Assembly (NCBI RefSeq): GCF_000143415.4
Contig: NW_003314323.1
Coordinates: 1,058,499-1,122,498, forward strand
Source of the DNA: Selaginella moellendorffii
Lineage: Eukaryota > Streptophyta > Lycopodiopsida > Selaginellales > Selaginellaceae
Length of the DNA stretch: 64,000 bases
Direction of reading: 5' to 3'
The notes under the pieces are model-generated. The model was not told the DNA's origin. It was given only the letters and a program-made list of their open reading frames with translations, and did no database searches. A program made the position numbers and the translations under genes. This document shows, piece by piece, positions 1-10,882 of this stretch (its first letter is position 1; every line of letters starts with the position of its first letter).

Positions 1-1
1 C

Positions 2-249
2 GATGTGAATTCCAACTGTCCGATGGAGCTGCGCGTTCTGGGACGGAATGGCGACGTGGTGAGAAGCGCCTGTTCGGTATTCCAGACAGATAGATTCTGC
101 TGCCGCGGGCTTAGCTCCGAGCCGTCCACGTGTGCGCCCACGATATATTCCAAGATGTTCAAGGCCCACTAGGCGTCGATCACAGCAGCACATTTACTTG
201 CCATTCCGGGACGAATTACGTGGTGGAATTTTGCCCCGGCAGGAGCTGA
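2..249 (+). pseudogene. Thaumatin-like (PR-5) protein, C-terminal part, broken
   Basis: Reading from base 2, the peptide contains the thaumatin-family features CDVNSNCP-like DVNSNCP, a CCRG pair near residue 39 and CAPTIYSKMFKA. An in-frame TAG follows at 170-172. From 181 a different frame reads SSTFTCHSGTNYVVEFCPGRS and ends with TGA at 247-249; this is the usual C-terminal end of the family. The conserved block that normally joins the two parts (CP.AYSYAYDD) is missing and the frame changes, so about 40 bases appear to have been lost or replaced. I found no splice pair that restores it. The 5' part of the gene lies outside the window. Family members are secreted, disulfide-rich defence proteins. 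Family assignment is confident; the claim that the copy is dead is inferred from this fragment only. Confidence 0.75.
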
Positions 250-518
250 TATCCGCCCTTGGATGCCATGTGACGCGATTTTGGTCACTAATCATAAAGA
301 AAACAATGCGTGGTTGTTTTTTATTATCTTGGCAACAAAAGATTGGCCCAACAATCGAAGAGCCACCGAACCAGGAGAGAATTTTGACAAATGCAGCTCC
401 ATGAAAGCCTCTCTCTCGTCCAAAGAAAACAAAATATGACGGAAAGAAAAAGGAAAAAGAAAATATTTTTCTGCAAAGAATCTCCAAGAATCTCTAAGAA
501 AAAAAATCACCTTGATTC

Positions 519-2104
519 TCAAACTGCAACTGGCGGCTCGTTGTATCTCGAGCTTCCTCGATTTCCAGCCTCGACGGCTTCGTTGTAGAGCCCATGCTTG
601 GACGAATCATACTTCTCGCCATCGCCCCACAGGGCGTAAGCCTCCTCGCCGTGCGCGGCGTCGTCCCCGATCATCAGGTGTTCTTCCGGCATCCGGAGAG
701 GAACGATCTTGCTGATCACCCAGCAGATTATGCTGGTCATCACCAAATTCCAGGAGATGATAAACAGCGCCCCTCCGAGCTGCTTCACCACCTGCATGGC
801 TCCCCTAATGTCGTGGTTGTAGAACGCACCGTGAGTTCCCGGGACTGACGAAAACATTCCCGTCACCGTTGGCTGCGCGAAAAGACCCGTGAGAAATCCC
901 CCGAGAGTTCCCGCCACCGCGTGAGTGTGGAAAACCGCCAGAGTGTCGTCAACTTTCTGAAGGAAGGGCGATCGCTTGTGCACGACCATCATCGTGTACC
1001 ATGGAATGCTGCCGGAGAGAATCCCCATGCAAATCGCTGCCCACCCTTGCACGAGACCTTGAAATTCACACAATGTTTGTCAGTATAGATTGGAGATAAG
1101 AAATGCTTGATTTTGTATACTCACCAGCTCCAGGAGTGATGCAAACGAGCCCGGTGATCATCCCTTGGACCGCTCCAATTACGGACGGCTTGCCAAAGAA
1201 GATGGTGTCGAAAGCCGTCCAGACGAGCAGGCTTGCGGCGGCACAGATGTTTGTGTTTAGAACCGCGAGGGATGCATCGATGTTTGCGGCGTAGGGATCT
1301 CCTCCGTTGAATCCAGCCCAGCCCATCCAGAGCAATCCAGCGCCACCCAACATGAGCAGAACATTGTTTGGGGGAAATCTTTCGCGGTCCTTTGTCAGCC
1401 TCGGACCAACCTGCGCGAATAACTTTGAAGTTTAGAATAACTTTGTGATCGATCGAGAGTGATATTACCCAATATGCTGCTGTAAATCCCGCCACCCCTG
1501 ACGAGAGATGGATCACATACCCTCCAGAGTAATCGAGAACTCCCCACTGGAACAAAAACCCGCCGCCCCACAGGCTAAATGCCCCGACCGTGTACGAAAA
1601 CGTGAGCCAGAGCGGCACAAACAGCATCCACGCGTGGATGTTCATCCGCCCGAGCAGCGATCCTGCGATGAGGATCAAGCAAATGGCCGAGAAGACGAAC
1701 TGGAAGAACACCATCGTCGCCATGGGGTAGAACGGCTGCACCATCTGAGTTTCGACCGTTCCATTGTGGAATTTGTACTCGGTGGCGGAGAGATGGGCTT
1801 GGCGGAGGAGGAATTTCTGATCGAGCGCCGGCCCGGCTTTGCCCCAGAAGGGGAGGAGCTGGTGCCCGAAAGACATCTTGTACGCGAAGGAGACCCAGCA
1901 GATCAAGACGGCGGCGAACGCGTACAGGGCCATGAAGGCCGAGTTCACGGCCCATTTCTTCTTGACGATGCTGCCGTAGAGGATCACGAGGCCCGGGACG
2001 CTCTGCATGCCAACGAGCGTGGCGGAGATGAGCTGCCATGCGTTGTCACCTTTCTCGAGCCATTCCGGGGTGACGGCCGTGATTGGGGTCGTCCGGGCCG
2101 CCAT
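519..2104 (-). CDS. AMT2: Ammonium transporter, AMT2 type
   Basis: Three exons on the minus strand (2104-1469, 1410-1125, 1057-519) join with GT-AG introns of 58 and 67 nt into a 486-residue protein, close to the roughly 475 residues of plant AMT2. ATG at 2104 is chosen because the protein then starts [11 protein letters not shown]. Family hallmarks are [20 protein letters not shown] near the N-terminus, AAYWVGPRL across the first splice, and [20 protein letters not shown]. The two pore histidines of the Amt/Mep/Rh fold are present: about H199 in [11 protein letters not shown] and about H353 in [12 protein letters not shown]. It is a polytopic plasma-membrane channel-like transporter that moves ammonium into the cell. 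The C-terminal cytosolic tail ends EPPVAV. It is transcribed divergently from the pseudouridine synthase gene, 445 bp away. Confidence 0.95.
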
Positions 2105-2549
2105 GGTGATCAATTTGGAGCTCTAGCAAAGCTCGGGATCCTACCAAGCGCTGATCTCTAGCGCTAGAAGCTCGAGGCTAAGCTCGAGATTGATAATGGA
2201 AGTGGGAGGAGAGTGAATTGGGCGATTTCGGTGGTGGTTTATAGTGGCTAGAATGACAATGGCGGAAGGGATTGACGATGTTTTTGGCGATCGCAGCGAT
2301 GGGCGTGGTCCACAGCTGGACATGAAAACATCCGCTAGCTGGCTACTTTGTCGCAGGATATGAAAAAACATTGACCTAAAAGAAATCTCTGTCATTTACC
2401 TTTATGGAACTTTGTGTTATTCAGGAGATTTTCGTTTATCATTTCGTTAAGGTGGCAGATCTTTGTTTTTGGACAGAGTACCAAAATACTTCCAGGAAAA
2501 AAAGAGGATTCGAACAATTTAAGTGTTAGGGTTTTAGTTAGGTCGCGCG
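2105..2549. promoter_or_regulatory. Divergent intergenic region, probable shared promoter
   Basis: These 445 bp separate the start codons of the AMT2-like gene (minus) and the PUS7-like gene (plus), so both promoters and 5' UTRs must lie here. A short inverted stretch, AGCGCTAGAAGCTCGAG near 2158-2175, and AT-rich segments around 2340-2410 are visible. I see no recognisable TATA box or other element that I would name with confidence. Confidence 0.5.
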
Positions 2550-5489
2550 ATGGAGGAGAAGGATGTTGGGATTTTGTGCTTCGCGAATTCCTTCCCCGGT
2601 TTTAGAGCTGTTCTCAAGCAAAGGTATGCCGCGCTCTCTCCAGCCATGGTTGCATTCTTTCTTTCAGGTACTCCGACTTCATCGTTAACGAGGTGGATCT
2701 CGATGGCAATGTGGTGCGATTGACGAGCTTAACAGCGCCACCAGAGGTTCTTTGATGTTTCCATTCTTGATCATGGCTGCTTAGCTTTTTTTTTCTCTTT
2801 CGTCTTTCAGGATGAAACCCGGAGTGATGCCGCTGCCGCGGAGTTTTCCGTGGCTTCATACGAAGCACAGCTCGATGCTTTCAAGGAACTCGCCGGCGAG
2901 GAGAATGCCCGTATTGTCAAGCAGCTCCTTGACAAGATTTCTCCGGAAAAGTCCGATGATGGCAACTCACTGGTGGAAACTCTCACGCCAAACGAGGATA
3001 AAGGCAGCCGCACGGTATCTTTGCTGCTTGTCTTTCTTCTTGTCTATGAAAGTAAGGTCTTCGTGTTGCAGAAAGTTCACGCGTTCTTTCGGGAGAGAAT
3101 GCCGATGCTTATAACTGATACTGTGGCGGACAATCGCATTCGCGTGAGATACGGTGGCGGCTCAGCTTCTGACGATCGATCTGGGAAAAGGAATCGAAGC
3201 TGGAAAGGAAAGCGAGGCCATGACTCGAAGCGACAGAGACAAGACGGTGACAAGTTTGATCGTCGCGCAGGAAACTACTGGCCAGCTGATAGACACAAGT
3301 TTTGCCAGTAAGTTTTTGTCTTCCCTGGTTCTTTTTCTCAAGCTTCGGTTTCTTTTCCTTGTAAGGTTTTACCTATACAAAGAGAACAAGACTACGCAGT
3401 CGGCTTTGATGATTGTAGCTCAGAAGATTGGCGTAAAGGTAACCCGAGCGTAACTGTTAGTTTTTCTAAAGTTTCTTACCAGGCAAAGAACATGGGTTTT
3501 GCGGGGACGAAAGATAAGCGTGCAGTAACAACGCAGCGGGTAAGAACTTCTTTTTAGTCGCCATTAGAGTTTGGAGAAAAACAAAATGCAATATTTTTTT
3601 CCAGGTCACTGTTTACAAGCATTCAGCAACACAACTCGCAGCACTTAACAAAGCCTTGTTTGGTATCAAGCTAGGAAACTTTAGGTACTGTTTTTTCTCT
3701 CTAACATTCTTTCCAATTTCCTCTTTAAATTTTCTTAGCTACGTTGAGAAGGGCTTAGTTCTTGGAGAGCTTTCTGGAAATCGCTTCAACGTGATTTTGC
3801 GGTGATTTCTAACCGATGGAAAGCATTCTCTAATGGACTGCGTGCAGTGATGTCGTTGCAGAGTCCGAGCATGCGATCAAGGAAGCAGCTGAGGGCATGG
3901 GGAACTCTGGTTTTATCAACTACTATGGCTTGCAGGTATGTGATGACTTTGATCTAAGGTACGTACTACCTTTACATTTTTGCAGCGTTTTGGAAGCTGT
4001 GGTGTGCCGACGCATGCTATAGGCGCCAAGCTGCTCCAAGGTGACTGGAAAACCGCAGTGGATCTGATACTCCAAGAGAGAGAAGGAGATATCCTTTTTT
4101 TTCTTCTATTTTTTAAATGCTTTAACGGGTGCCTTAACGCGGTTTACACAGCAGCAAGCAGCTGAGGAATCTCGTAAGATCTTCAAGACTGCTGGTCCTG
4201 CCGAGGCCTTAAAGCTCATGCCGCACCATATGATTGCCGAAAGAGCCATTGTAAGATGTCAAGATTATGACGGGCCTGATCCATGTTTCGTTCTTTGTTG
4301 GCGCAGCTTCTTGGCTTGAAAAAGGATCCTGCAAACTACCTACAGGCCATCCAAAACATTCCCAGGCCAATGCGGATGATGTAAGTTTGCAAGAGCTTTC
4401 TATTTTCTTTCTTAAGCTTGTTCTACAGGTACGTCCACAGCTACCAAAGCTATTTGTGGAACAGCGCTGCAAGCACGAGGATACAAAAATATGGTAATCC
4501 ACTTTTGTCATTCTCAAACGGTGTCAAAGACGTAGCTTTTACAGGGGTGGATGCTGTTGTGGAAGGTGATCTCGTCTACTGTCAAGAGGATGAGATTTCT
4601 AAAGAAGCCGGGAAAGATGATGTGGATCTTGAGGATCTCGTAGACACGGACGTCCTAGAGGATGACGCTTGCATGGAACTCGCTCGCCCATCTCGGAAGA
4701 AAGTAAAGGTAACCAGATTGCTGGAAAATCTTACCGCTTTAACACCATTCTAGCATGTCACAGCGGAAGATATCGCCTCGAAGAAGTATGCGATAACCGA
4801 CGTGGTCTTGCCTTTAGTCGGGTGAGTGAGCAGGCTTGTGAGTTTCTTTTTTGCTTCCGGATACTGATTTCTTTTGGCAGTTCCACCACTGTTTATCCAT
4901 CAAACGATGTGGCCGATGTCTACAATAAAATCACGAAAATGGTTAGCTCGTTTCCAACGTTTTCATGTACAAACTAACGCTTTCATCTTACAGGAATCAA
5001 TAGATTTGAAGTCTTGTACACACAACGTGAAGTATGTGTTTCGATCCAACATTTGTTTACTTCCTTTTTGATAATTTTTGTAGAGAGTTCTCGGTGGAGT
5101 ATTTGACAGGAGCATATCGAAACTTACTCGTGAAGCCTATCGACTTCGAGTGGTAATTTGTCCGATTGCTTCAATGTCCCAAAACTCACATCTTTCGGTT
5201 CCAGGAGATTATCCTCGTACAGCGACGCCCGGAATCCTCTGACGAAAACGGACATGGATTTGCTCCAAGATCCTAGCACTAGCCTTCCAGAAGAAGATGC
5301 AAACTCCACTCAAGGCCCCAGCCTTCTGGCATTGCAGCTGCAATTCACTCTCCCAACGTCGGCCTATGCTACAATGGCGATAAGAGAGGTCATGAAAATG
5401 TCCACGTCGGTAAGTTTGCCATGCTCCTAGAAAATTTTCGTGAGCTTTGCGATTCACAGGTCTCCGTGCATAAGCTGCTATCACAGTAG
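2550..5489 (+). CDS. PUS7: Multisubstrate RNA pseudouridine synthase, TruD/PUS7 family
   Basis: Twenty exons join in frame into 643 residues: 2550-2623, 2668-2746, 2811-3014, 3072-3307, 3366-3438, 3483-3539, 3605-3684, 3739-3801, 3848-3935, 3986-4088, 4150-4250, 4307-4380, 4429-4493, 4545-4708, 4754-4821, 4881-4941, 4994-5031, 5084-5152, 5205-5409, 5460-5489. The TruD/PUS7 signature is clear: FYLYKENKTT, then GFAGTKDKRAVTTQ with the presumed catalytic Asp at about residue 233, KLGNFSYVEKGLVLGEL, GFINYYGLQRFG, YVHSYQSYLWN, and YLTGAYRNLLVKP near the C-terminus. Members convert uridine to pseudouridine in tRNA, snRNA and mRNA. Most introns are 43-70 nt GT-AG (one is only 46 nt, 3802-3847); intron 10 is AT-AC. 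The human and yeast proteins have a similar size. Confidence 0.95.
4089..4149 (+). other. U12-type AT-AC intron inside the PUS7-like gene
   Basis: The 61-nt intron starts ATATCCTTT directly after exon 10 and ends TTTACAC before exon 11. A branch-site match CCTTAAC lies at 4132-4138, about 12 nt from the 3' end. These are the three hallmarks of introns removed by the minor (U12) spliceosome. The alternative AG acceptors CACAG and CAGCAG both lead straight to a stop codon, whereas AT-AC splicing (phase 1) continues into QQAAEESRKIFKTAGPAEA and on to the conserved AERAI region. Confidence 0.88.
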
Positions 5490-5536
5490 CAAGAGCTTCC
5501 CAACAAAGATGGTGATTGACAAGAATTCTCTGTTTT

Positions 5537-5556
5537 GCTGCTGCTGCTGCTGCTGC
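5537..5556 (+). repeat. CTG trinucleotide repeat in the 3' flank
   Basis: Six to seven CTG units lie about 50 bp after the stop codon of the PUS7-like gene, in its probable 3' UTR. The 235 bp between that gene and the following PPR gene show nothing else notable. Confidence 0.85.
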
Positions 5557-5724
5557 ATCTGGATGTGTTGTTGTTTCCTTCCGCTTGGATTGGAGTCCGT
5601 TGCTTCGTTGCCGTTGCAAACACAACAAATAGGATTATTCGCCGGGATATTCTTTTAGGGTTCTTGAGATGATTATTCCTCGGATATGCTTACTTGAAAA
5701 AACCGTTAGGGCTCTTGGAATTTT

Positions 5725-7881
5725 ATGCTCGAGGCCTTGTCGAGAATTTGCTGCTCCTGCCGCCGCGCTCAAGATCTCTGCCCGCAGCTCCAGGCGGCGA
5801 TCGACTGCCTTCTCCAGTGTGGGAATTCGAGGGATTTCCGGCGCGCCAGAGAGATCCAGGCATGGGTTGGGGTGAGCGAGCTTCACAGGCACAACAGGTT
5901 CCTCGCCAATGCGCTGGTCCAGATGTATGGCCGCTATGGGCGGATCGAGGATGCGAGGGCGGTGTTCCAGGGGATCGCGAGGCCATCGATCAGTTCCTGG
6001 AATGCTTTGCTCCAGGCCTACAATCGCAGCGGCCAGGTGGAGCGCTCCAAGGAGTGCTTCGATCGGATGAGCGCCAGGAACGTGGTGTCTTGGACGATTC
6101 TGGCGTCGGGATTTGTGCAGCATGGGCATGGCCACGAGGGGCGCTTGGTCTTCCACAAGATGCCCGAGAGGAGCATAGTCTCTTGGAATCTAATGATCGG
6201 TGCCAGCGTTCAGGACGGAGATTTGGGCGAGGCCGAGCGATTGTTCTTCACAGCACCAGATCGCGGCGTTGTCTCGTGTACGACGATGATCACGGGATAT
6301 GCCCAAGTGGGTGATCTCGCCTCCGCGAGGAAAATGTTTGAAGAGATGAGCGAGAAGAACGTTGTTTCGTGGACAGCGATGTTACAGGCCTACTCGGAAA
6401 ACGCGCTTGTCATCTTCGCGAAGATGGTGTTTGATAAAATGCCCGGGGGGAATCTAGTGAGCTTCTCGGCAATGGTGGCAGCGTATGCCCAGAATGGGCA
6501 TCTGGAAGAGGCAAAGGTGATGTTTGATCATGGCTTTAATCGAAACTTGGTTCTCTGGAATATAATGTTCCATGGATACACCGCAAAACAGAAGTTCCGA
6601 GAGGCAAAAGAGATATTTGTCAAAATGCCCGAGAGAGATGTGGTGGCATGGACTTCTATGCTTGCAGCAAATGCCCAAGAAGGGCATATTGACGAGGCCA
6701 AGGCTGTGTTTGCAGCCATGCCCGAGAGAAATGCCGTGTCATGGACCACCTTAATCTTCTACTGCGACTCCATCGCGGACGCGGAGCACTGCTTCTTCGA
6801 TCGATGCCCGAAATGGTCGCTCGTCTCCACCAACGTGATGCTCCAAGCGTATGCCCAGGCTGGGGATCCCCAGAGAGTTTGGAGCTTGTTCTCCTCCATG
6901 CCGGATCGAGACACCGTCGCCTGGAATCTCTTGCTCCAGTCGAGCGGTGCCAGCGTCGAGGATTCCACCTGGGTCTTCGAGAGGATCCCTCGCAGGGACG
7001 CGGTATCCTGGTTTGAGATGATCCAATCAATCGTGCAGAGCGGAGCTATGGAGTCGGCCAAGATCTGGCTGGAGAGGATGCCCCGCCACAGCGCCATGGC
7101 GTGGACGTGCCTCCTCTCGGGGAATTCGCAGCTGGGCAGGATCGAGGAGGCGCGCGCGATGTTTGATTCCATCCCCTGCCGCGATCTCGTCGCCTGGACC
7201 GCCATGATCGTGGGCTATGCACAGAGCCAGCGGATCCACGACGTGAAAAAGCTCTTCGATCGGATGCCCCAGTGGGACGCCATCGCGTGCTCGATGCTGC
7301 TCGCCTCGTACGCGCTCAATGGATTCCTCGCCGAGGCCATGGATCTCTTCCCGTGGATGCTGAGCCATCGCTCTTCCACGCACGCCTGGAACACGATGGT
7401 CGAATCCTTCGCTCTCGCGGGGCCGGTGGAGCGGCGCAAGCTCGCGCTCGATCTCTTCCACGCGATGCTCCTGGAAGGGGTCAAGCCCGATGGATCCACG
7501 CTCGCTAGCGTCATGCTCGCCTGCAACCACATTGGTCTCGTGGAATCGGCCAGGGGATTCTTCCTCTCGATCGCGGGGGATTTCGGCCTCGATCCGGGCA
7601 AAGAACACTACAGCTGCCTTGTCGATTCGCTCAGCCGCGCCGGGCAGCTCCGCGACGCGCAAGATCTCATGGATTCCATGCCCTTTCTTCCATCGCGGCT
7701 GGATTGGAGGACGCTGCTGGGCGCTTGCAAGAGCCAGCCAGATCTGGCCATGGGGGCTCGAGCGGCGGAGAATGTGGTGTCACTGGAACCCCGGAGTGGA
7801 GCGCCATACGTGATCTTGTCGAGCGTCATCGCCGTGGAATCCATAGCTCACCTTGAGACAATAGGATATATTCCAGAATAA
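5725..7881 (+). CDS. Pentatricopeptide repeat protein, PLS class with a short E region
   Basis: One uninterrupted reading frame of 718 residues, without introns, as is usual for plant PPR genes. It consists almost wholly of degenerate 31-35-residue repeats, about 18 by eye, with the recurring pattern VF..MPERN.VSW..M...YAQ.G...EA. The spacing and the MPERDVVAWT-type ends point to the S/SS motifs of the PLS subclass. The last recognisable parts are HYSCLVDSLSRAGQLRDAQDL and DWRTLLGACKSQPDLAMG, the start of the E region. The protein then ends with an atypical IAHLETIGYIPE; no E2 or DYW deaminase domain follows. Such proteins bind organellar RNA and often specify C-to-U editing sites, so a plastid or mitochondrial location is likely. 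The missing C-terminus suggests truncation or dependence on a separate DYW partner. Confidence 0.92.
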   Translation: MLEALSRICCSCRRAQDLCPQLQAAIDCLLQCGNSRDFRRAREIQAWVGVSELHRHNRFLANALVQMYGRYGRIEDARAVFQGIARPSISSWNALLQAYNRSGQVERSKECFDRMSARNVVSWTILASGFVQHGHGHEGRLVFHKMPERSIVSWNLMIGASVQDGDLGEAERLFFTAPDRGVVSCTTMITGYAQVGDLASARKMFEEMSEKNVVSWTAMLQAYSENALVIFAKMVFDKMPGGNLVSFSAMVAAYAQNGHLEEAKVMFDHGFNRNLVLWNIMFHGYTAKQKFREAKEIFVKMPERDVVAWTSMLAANAQEGHIDEAKAVFAAMPERNAVSWTTLIFYCDSIADAEHCFFDRCPKWSLVSTNVMLQAYAQAGDPQRVWSLFSSMPDRDTVAWNLLLQSSGASVEDSTWVFERIPRRDAVSWFEMIQSIVQSGAMESAKIWLERMPRHSAMAWTCLLSGNSQLGRIEEARAMFDSIPCRDLVAWTAMIVGYAQSQRIHDVKKLFDRMPQWDAIACSMLLASYALNGFLAEAMDLFPWMLSHRSSTHAWNTMVESFALAGPVERRKLALDLFHAMLLEGVKPDGSTLASVMLACNHIGLVESARGFFLSIAGDFGLDPGKEHYSCLVDSLSRAGQLRDAQDLMDSMPFLPSRLDWRTLLGACKSQPDLAMGARAAENVVSLEPRSGAPYVILSSVIAVESIAHLETIGYIPE

Positions 7882-8040
7882 AATCACGACAATGGCTAAC
7901 ACCTTGAGACAATAGGATAAGTTCATTGTGTGATCTCCATAATAGGATTCACATTGAGTGACAATAGTTACCGTTCACCATGAGACAATAGGATTCACAT
8001 ACTGTTTACCATGAGACAATAGGATTCACATTGCTTACCT
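7850..8040 (+). repeat. Short tandem repeat overlapping the end of the PPR gene
   Basis: The unit CACCTTGAGACAATAGGAT (also CACCATGAGACAATAGGATT) occurs at about 7850, 7900, 7977 and 8008, spaced roughly 30-75 bp, with degenerate copies between. The first copy encodes the last residues of the PPR protein and its stop codon. The array also lies immediately 3' of the aminopeptidase gene on the other strand. Confidence 0.75.
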
Positions 8041-8041
8041 T

Positions 8042-10882
8042 TCACGCTCTTTTGATAGGAAGAGTATTTCGCTTTAGCCACTCGCGAGCGCTCTCATTCA
8101 CAAGCGGAGACACCTGATGAATGAAAGAGTGGTTTCACTGGTAATTTCTTATGGAAGCTTACCTTGTCCCAGACTGCAGCGTGATACTTGTTCACCCAAG
8201 AGATATCCTCGTCGGACAAGAGATGAAGGGCTATGAGTTTTGTCTGGAAGAAGAACAAATGAGTGAGGGATTGGATGAATGTGAGTCGCATTACCTGGAT
8301 TGGAACGAATGACAGGCATTCAAATCCCAGATAGGAAACTCCCCCAAAGCGGTTTGGTGTCTCCACCTCGCAAACATGAAGTAAATTCTGCACAAAGAAT
8401 GAAAAAAGAGAGTGTTAAGAGAAACTTTTCTGTCTCACCTCTATTCGAATTCCAAACTTGTGATCTTCGTAGTAACCAGGCTCGTTGCTGATTATCATTC
8501 CCGGTTGCAAGGCAGTCATGTTTCCGAACCGAAAACTGATGCTTTGAGGACCTTCATGGACATTGAGAGCAGCGCCAACTCCATGGCCAGTTCCTATATT
8601 TCCACTGCATAGTCAAGAGAGTACTTAATTCACTGCAGGTGAGAACAAAATACCGTGACGATAGTCAAGTCCAATTCTCCACAAGGACGAACGAGCCAGA
8701 ACGTCGAGTACGAAGCCTGGAGTATTCTCTGGGAAAACTGCTTGATCAATCGATATGTGCCCCTAAAATACAAACAAGTCAGCTAAAAAGACAAGACATG
8801 ATCCGGAGCGTACCTGTAAAACTCGCGTAAAACACTCTTTCTGGTAATCAGTAGGCACCCCAAAATGAACAGTCCTGGTTATATCTGTTGTTCCATCTGT
8901 ATATTGCGCGCCACTGTCAAGCAAGAGCATGTGTTCATCATCCACTAAAGCACACGTATCACTTTCCGCCCTATAGTGAACAATGGCTCCGTTTGCACCC
9001 GATCCTGTAAGGACTGGTAAGAGCCGACAATTCTGCAATGGTAAAAAATACGAACCGCAAATCGTGTCAAAGCTAGTTTCTAGAAATCCTTCTTGTTTGG
9101 AACGAAAGCGGAGAAGTTCATCGCCAACTTCCACCTCCGTAAGCTTGGCTTTCTCAGTAACGATTTGTACTTCGAGCCAAGCCCAAAACTCAACCAGTGC
9201 TGCAGCATCTCTGCTCGGAAAGAGACCCGGTTACAATTGCGAAGAAAACCACGGAACTTTTACCTCAAGTGTGCTTGTTTCATCCCTGACATCTCAGCAG
9301 CATTTTTTATGGCCTTCGGCACAGATAGCGGCGATGGTCTGTGTAATGCAGCCGGTCCATCTGATGTTCCATTTTTCCCGTCGACATCCGCTTTGGCATA
9401 AAAGCCCGTACATCCATCCGAAAATGCATTCACAATGGCCATGTTGGTTTTGGTTGGATCTAGCCACAATTTTGAGCCCGACTCAGCTAATCTAAAAAAC
9501 ATTGCGTTAGCAACTCCCTAACATCAAATGATAGCACACCTTTGAATAGTTGATAGGAGCGCGGAGTACTCTTTGACGGTCACAGAAGAGTTTTCCAGAT
9601 GCATCTCAACGTCTGGCGTCACCTTTGACAAATCAGTGAAAAGAGTTGCCTTATCCATCTCAACAAGCGCGTAAGCATAAGCCACTGGAGAATGAGGGAC
9701 ATCGCCACCACGCTGAAACATAAAAATTGAGAAGAGAAAAGTATAGACATTCACTTACAAGATTAAACAGCCATGCAACTTCATCGAGCATGGTTATCAC
9801 GATGCCAGTAGCACCAGCTGCGGAAAGTTTCTTTCTCGCATCCGAGAGCTTCGCTGCGACATCAACGCCAGCGTAAATCAAATCGTGCACCCTCAGAGGA
9901 GACTTGGGCGGACAAGGTCTCCCATCGAGCCAAATCTTATCAATCAAGTTGCGATCGACAAAAGTGAGTTGAATCTCTTTGGCTGACAAGGTTCGCCTGA
10001 GCTCCTCCGCACCTTCGTGGGTGACAAGAAACTGTCAAGACAATAATTACATGAGAACGGAGGTTTAGAAAAGCAAAAGACAAACTGTAGCTCAAAAAAA
10101 TATCGTCTCGACACCTTACTGGATCAATGCCTACAGCCGAACCAGCAGAGAGATTGTCCCTGAGCCACTCACTGTATGAAGGCACGCCAACAGAGCCACC
10201 TCTCATGAGCGTCCATTCAGGTCCAAGTTGGTTCTCAGCCTACACAGAAGCAGAAAAAACAATGAGAAATCTGTGCAGGAAGAAAGCAAAAGAATGAAGT
10301 TGAATCATTTACCTGAAGATAGTATCGACCATCCGTCCAAAGCGCAGCCTTCTCCAAGGTGATCACAGCAGTTCCTGCGCTTCCCGTGAATCCTGAAACG
10401 TAAGCTCGTCGCGTGAAGCACTCGGCTATAAATTCACTCTGCATACGCAGCAGTGAGCTACTTACAAAAATGACAAGAAAAAAAAATCCTAGAGTCGTTT
10501 TTTTCATTCTCAAGGAAGACGCAAGTACCTGGTGAGCGTCCTCCGATGGCACGATGTAAGCTTGGACACCCGATTCGCTCATCAATTTCCTCAAATCCGC
10601 CAGCTTCTTATCAGGAACAAATTCCTTGTCCTTCACATTCTTCCTCGCATTCCTGACGGACGAAGGCTCTGCCGTGATCCCGGGACCCGGATTCTTGGAT
10701 CCCGAACACAATGCTGTGAGATTTCCTCTTGGAGACGGCATTGCCATGGAAATCGAAGAGGACCGTCTGATTCCGGCGCCAATGCCCCTGCGCGCGGCAG
10801 CAGCTGAGAGAACCGAATGGCGACCCGGGCTATTGGAAATCCAAATACACCTCAGCAATCGCGCGCTCCCGAGCGGCACCAT
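8042..10882 (-). CDS. APP: Xaa-Pro aminopeptidase P, probably organellar
   Basis: Thirteen exons (10882-10529, 10438-10313, 10239-10120, 10031-9759, 9712-9540, 9491-9264, 9210-9056, 9004-8814, 8762-8654, 8593-8439, 8387-8295, 8243-8163, 8113-8042) join in frame into 709 residues. The C-terminal half has the pita-bread M24 metallopeptidase fold, with the five expected metal ligands at about D506 and D517 ([19 protein letters not shown]), H580 (GTGHGVGA), E614 (NEPGYY) and E628 (GIRIE). Their spacing of 11, 34 and 14 residues around H/E/E fits eukaryotic aminopeptidase P. The first 80 or so residues are rich in Arg, Ser and Ala, with few acidic residues, and look like a plastid or mitochondrial transit peptide. 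The enzyme removes an N-terminal residue that precedes proline. ATG at 10882 gives the longest reading of the first exon. Confidence 0.95.

Noticed and set aside
1508-2161. 217-codon plus-strand frame opposite the ammonium transporter
   Set aside because: It is antisense to a conserved exon and Arg/Glu-rich from codon complementarity; no family features.
4089-4155. Ordinary GT-AG splicing for intron 10 of the PUS7-like gene
   Set aside because: No suitable GT donor lies near the end of exon 10, and joining to the acceptors CACAG or CAGCAG creates immediate stops.
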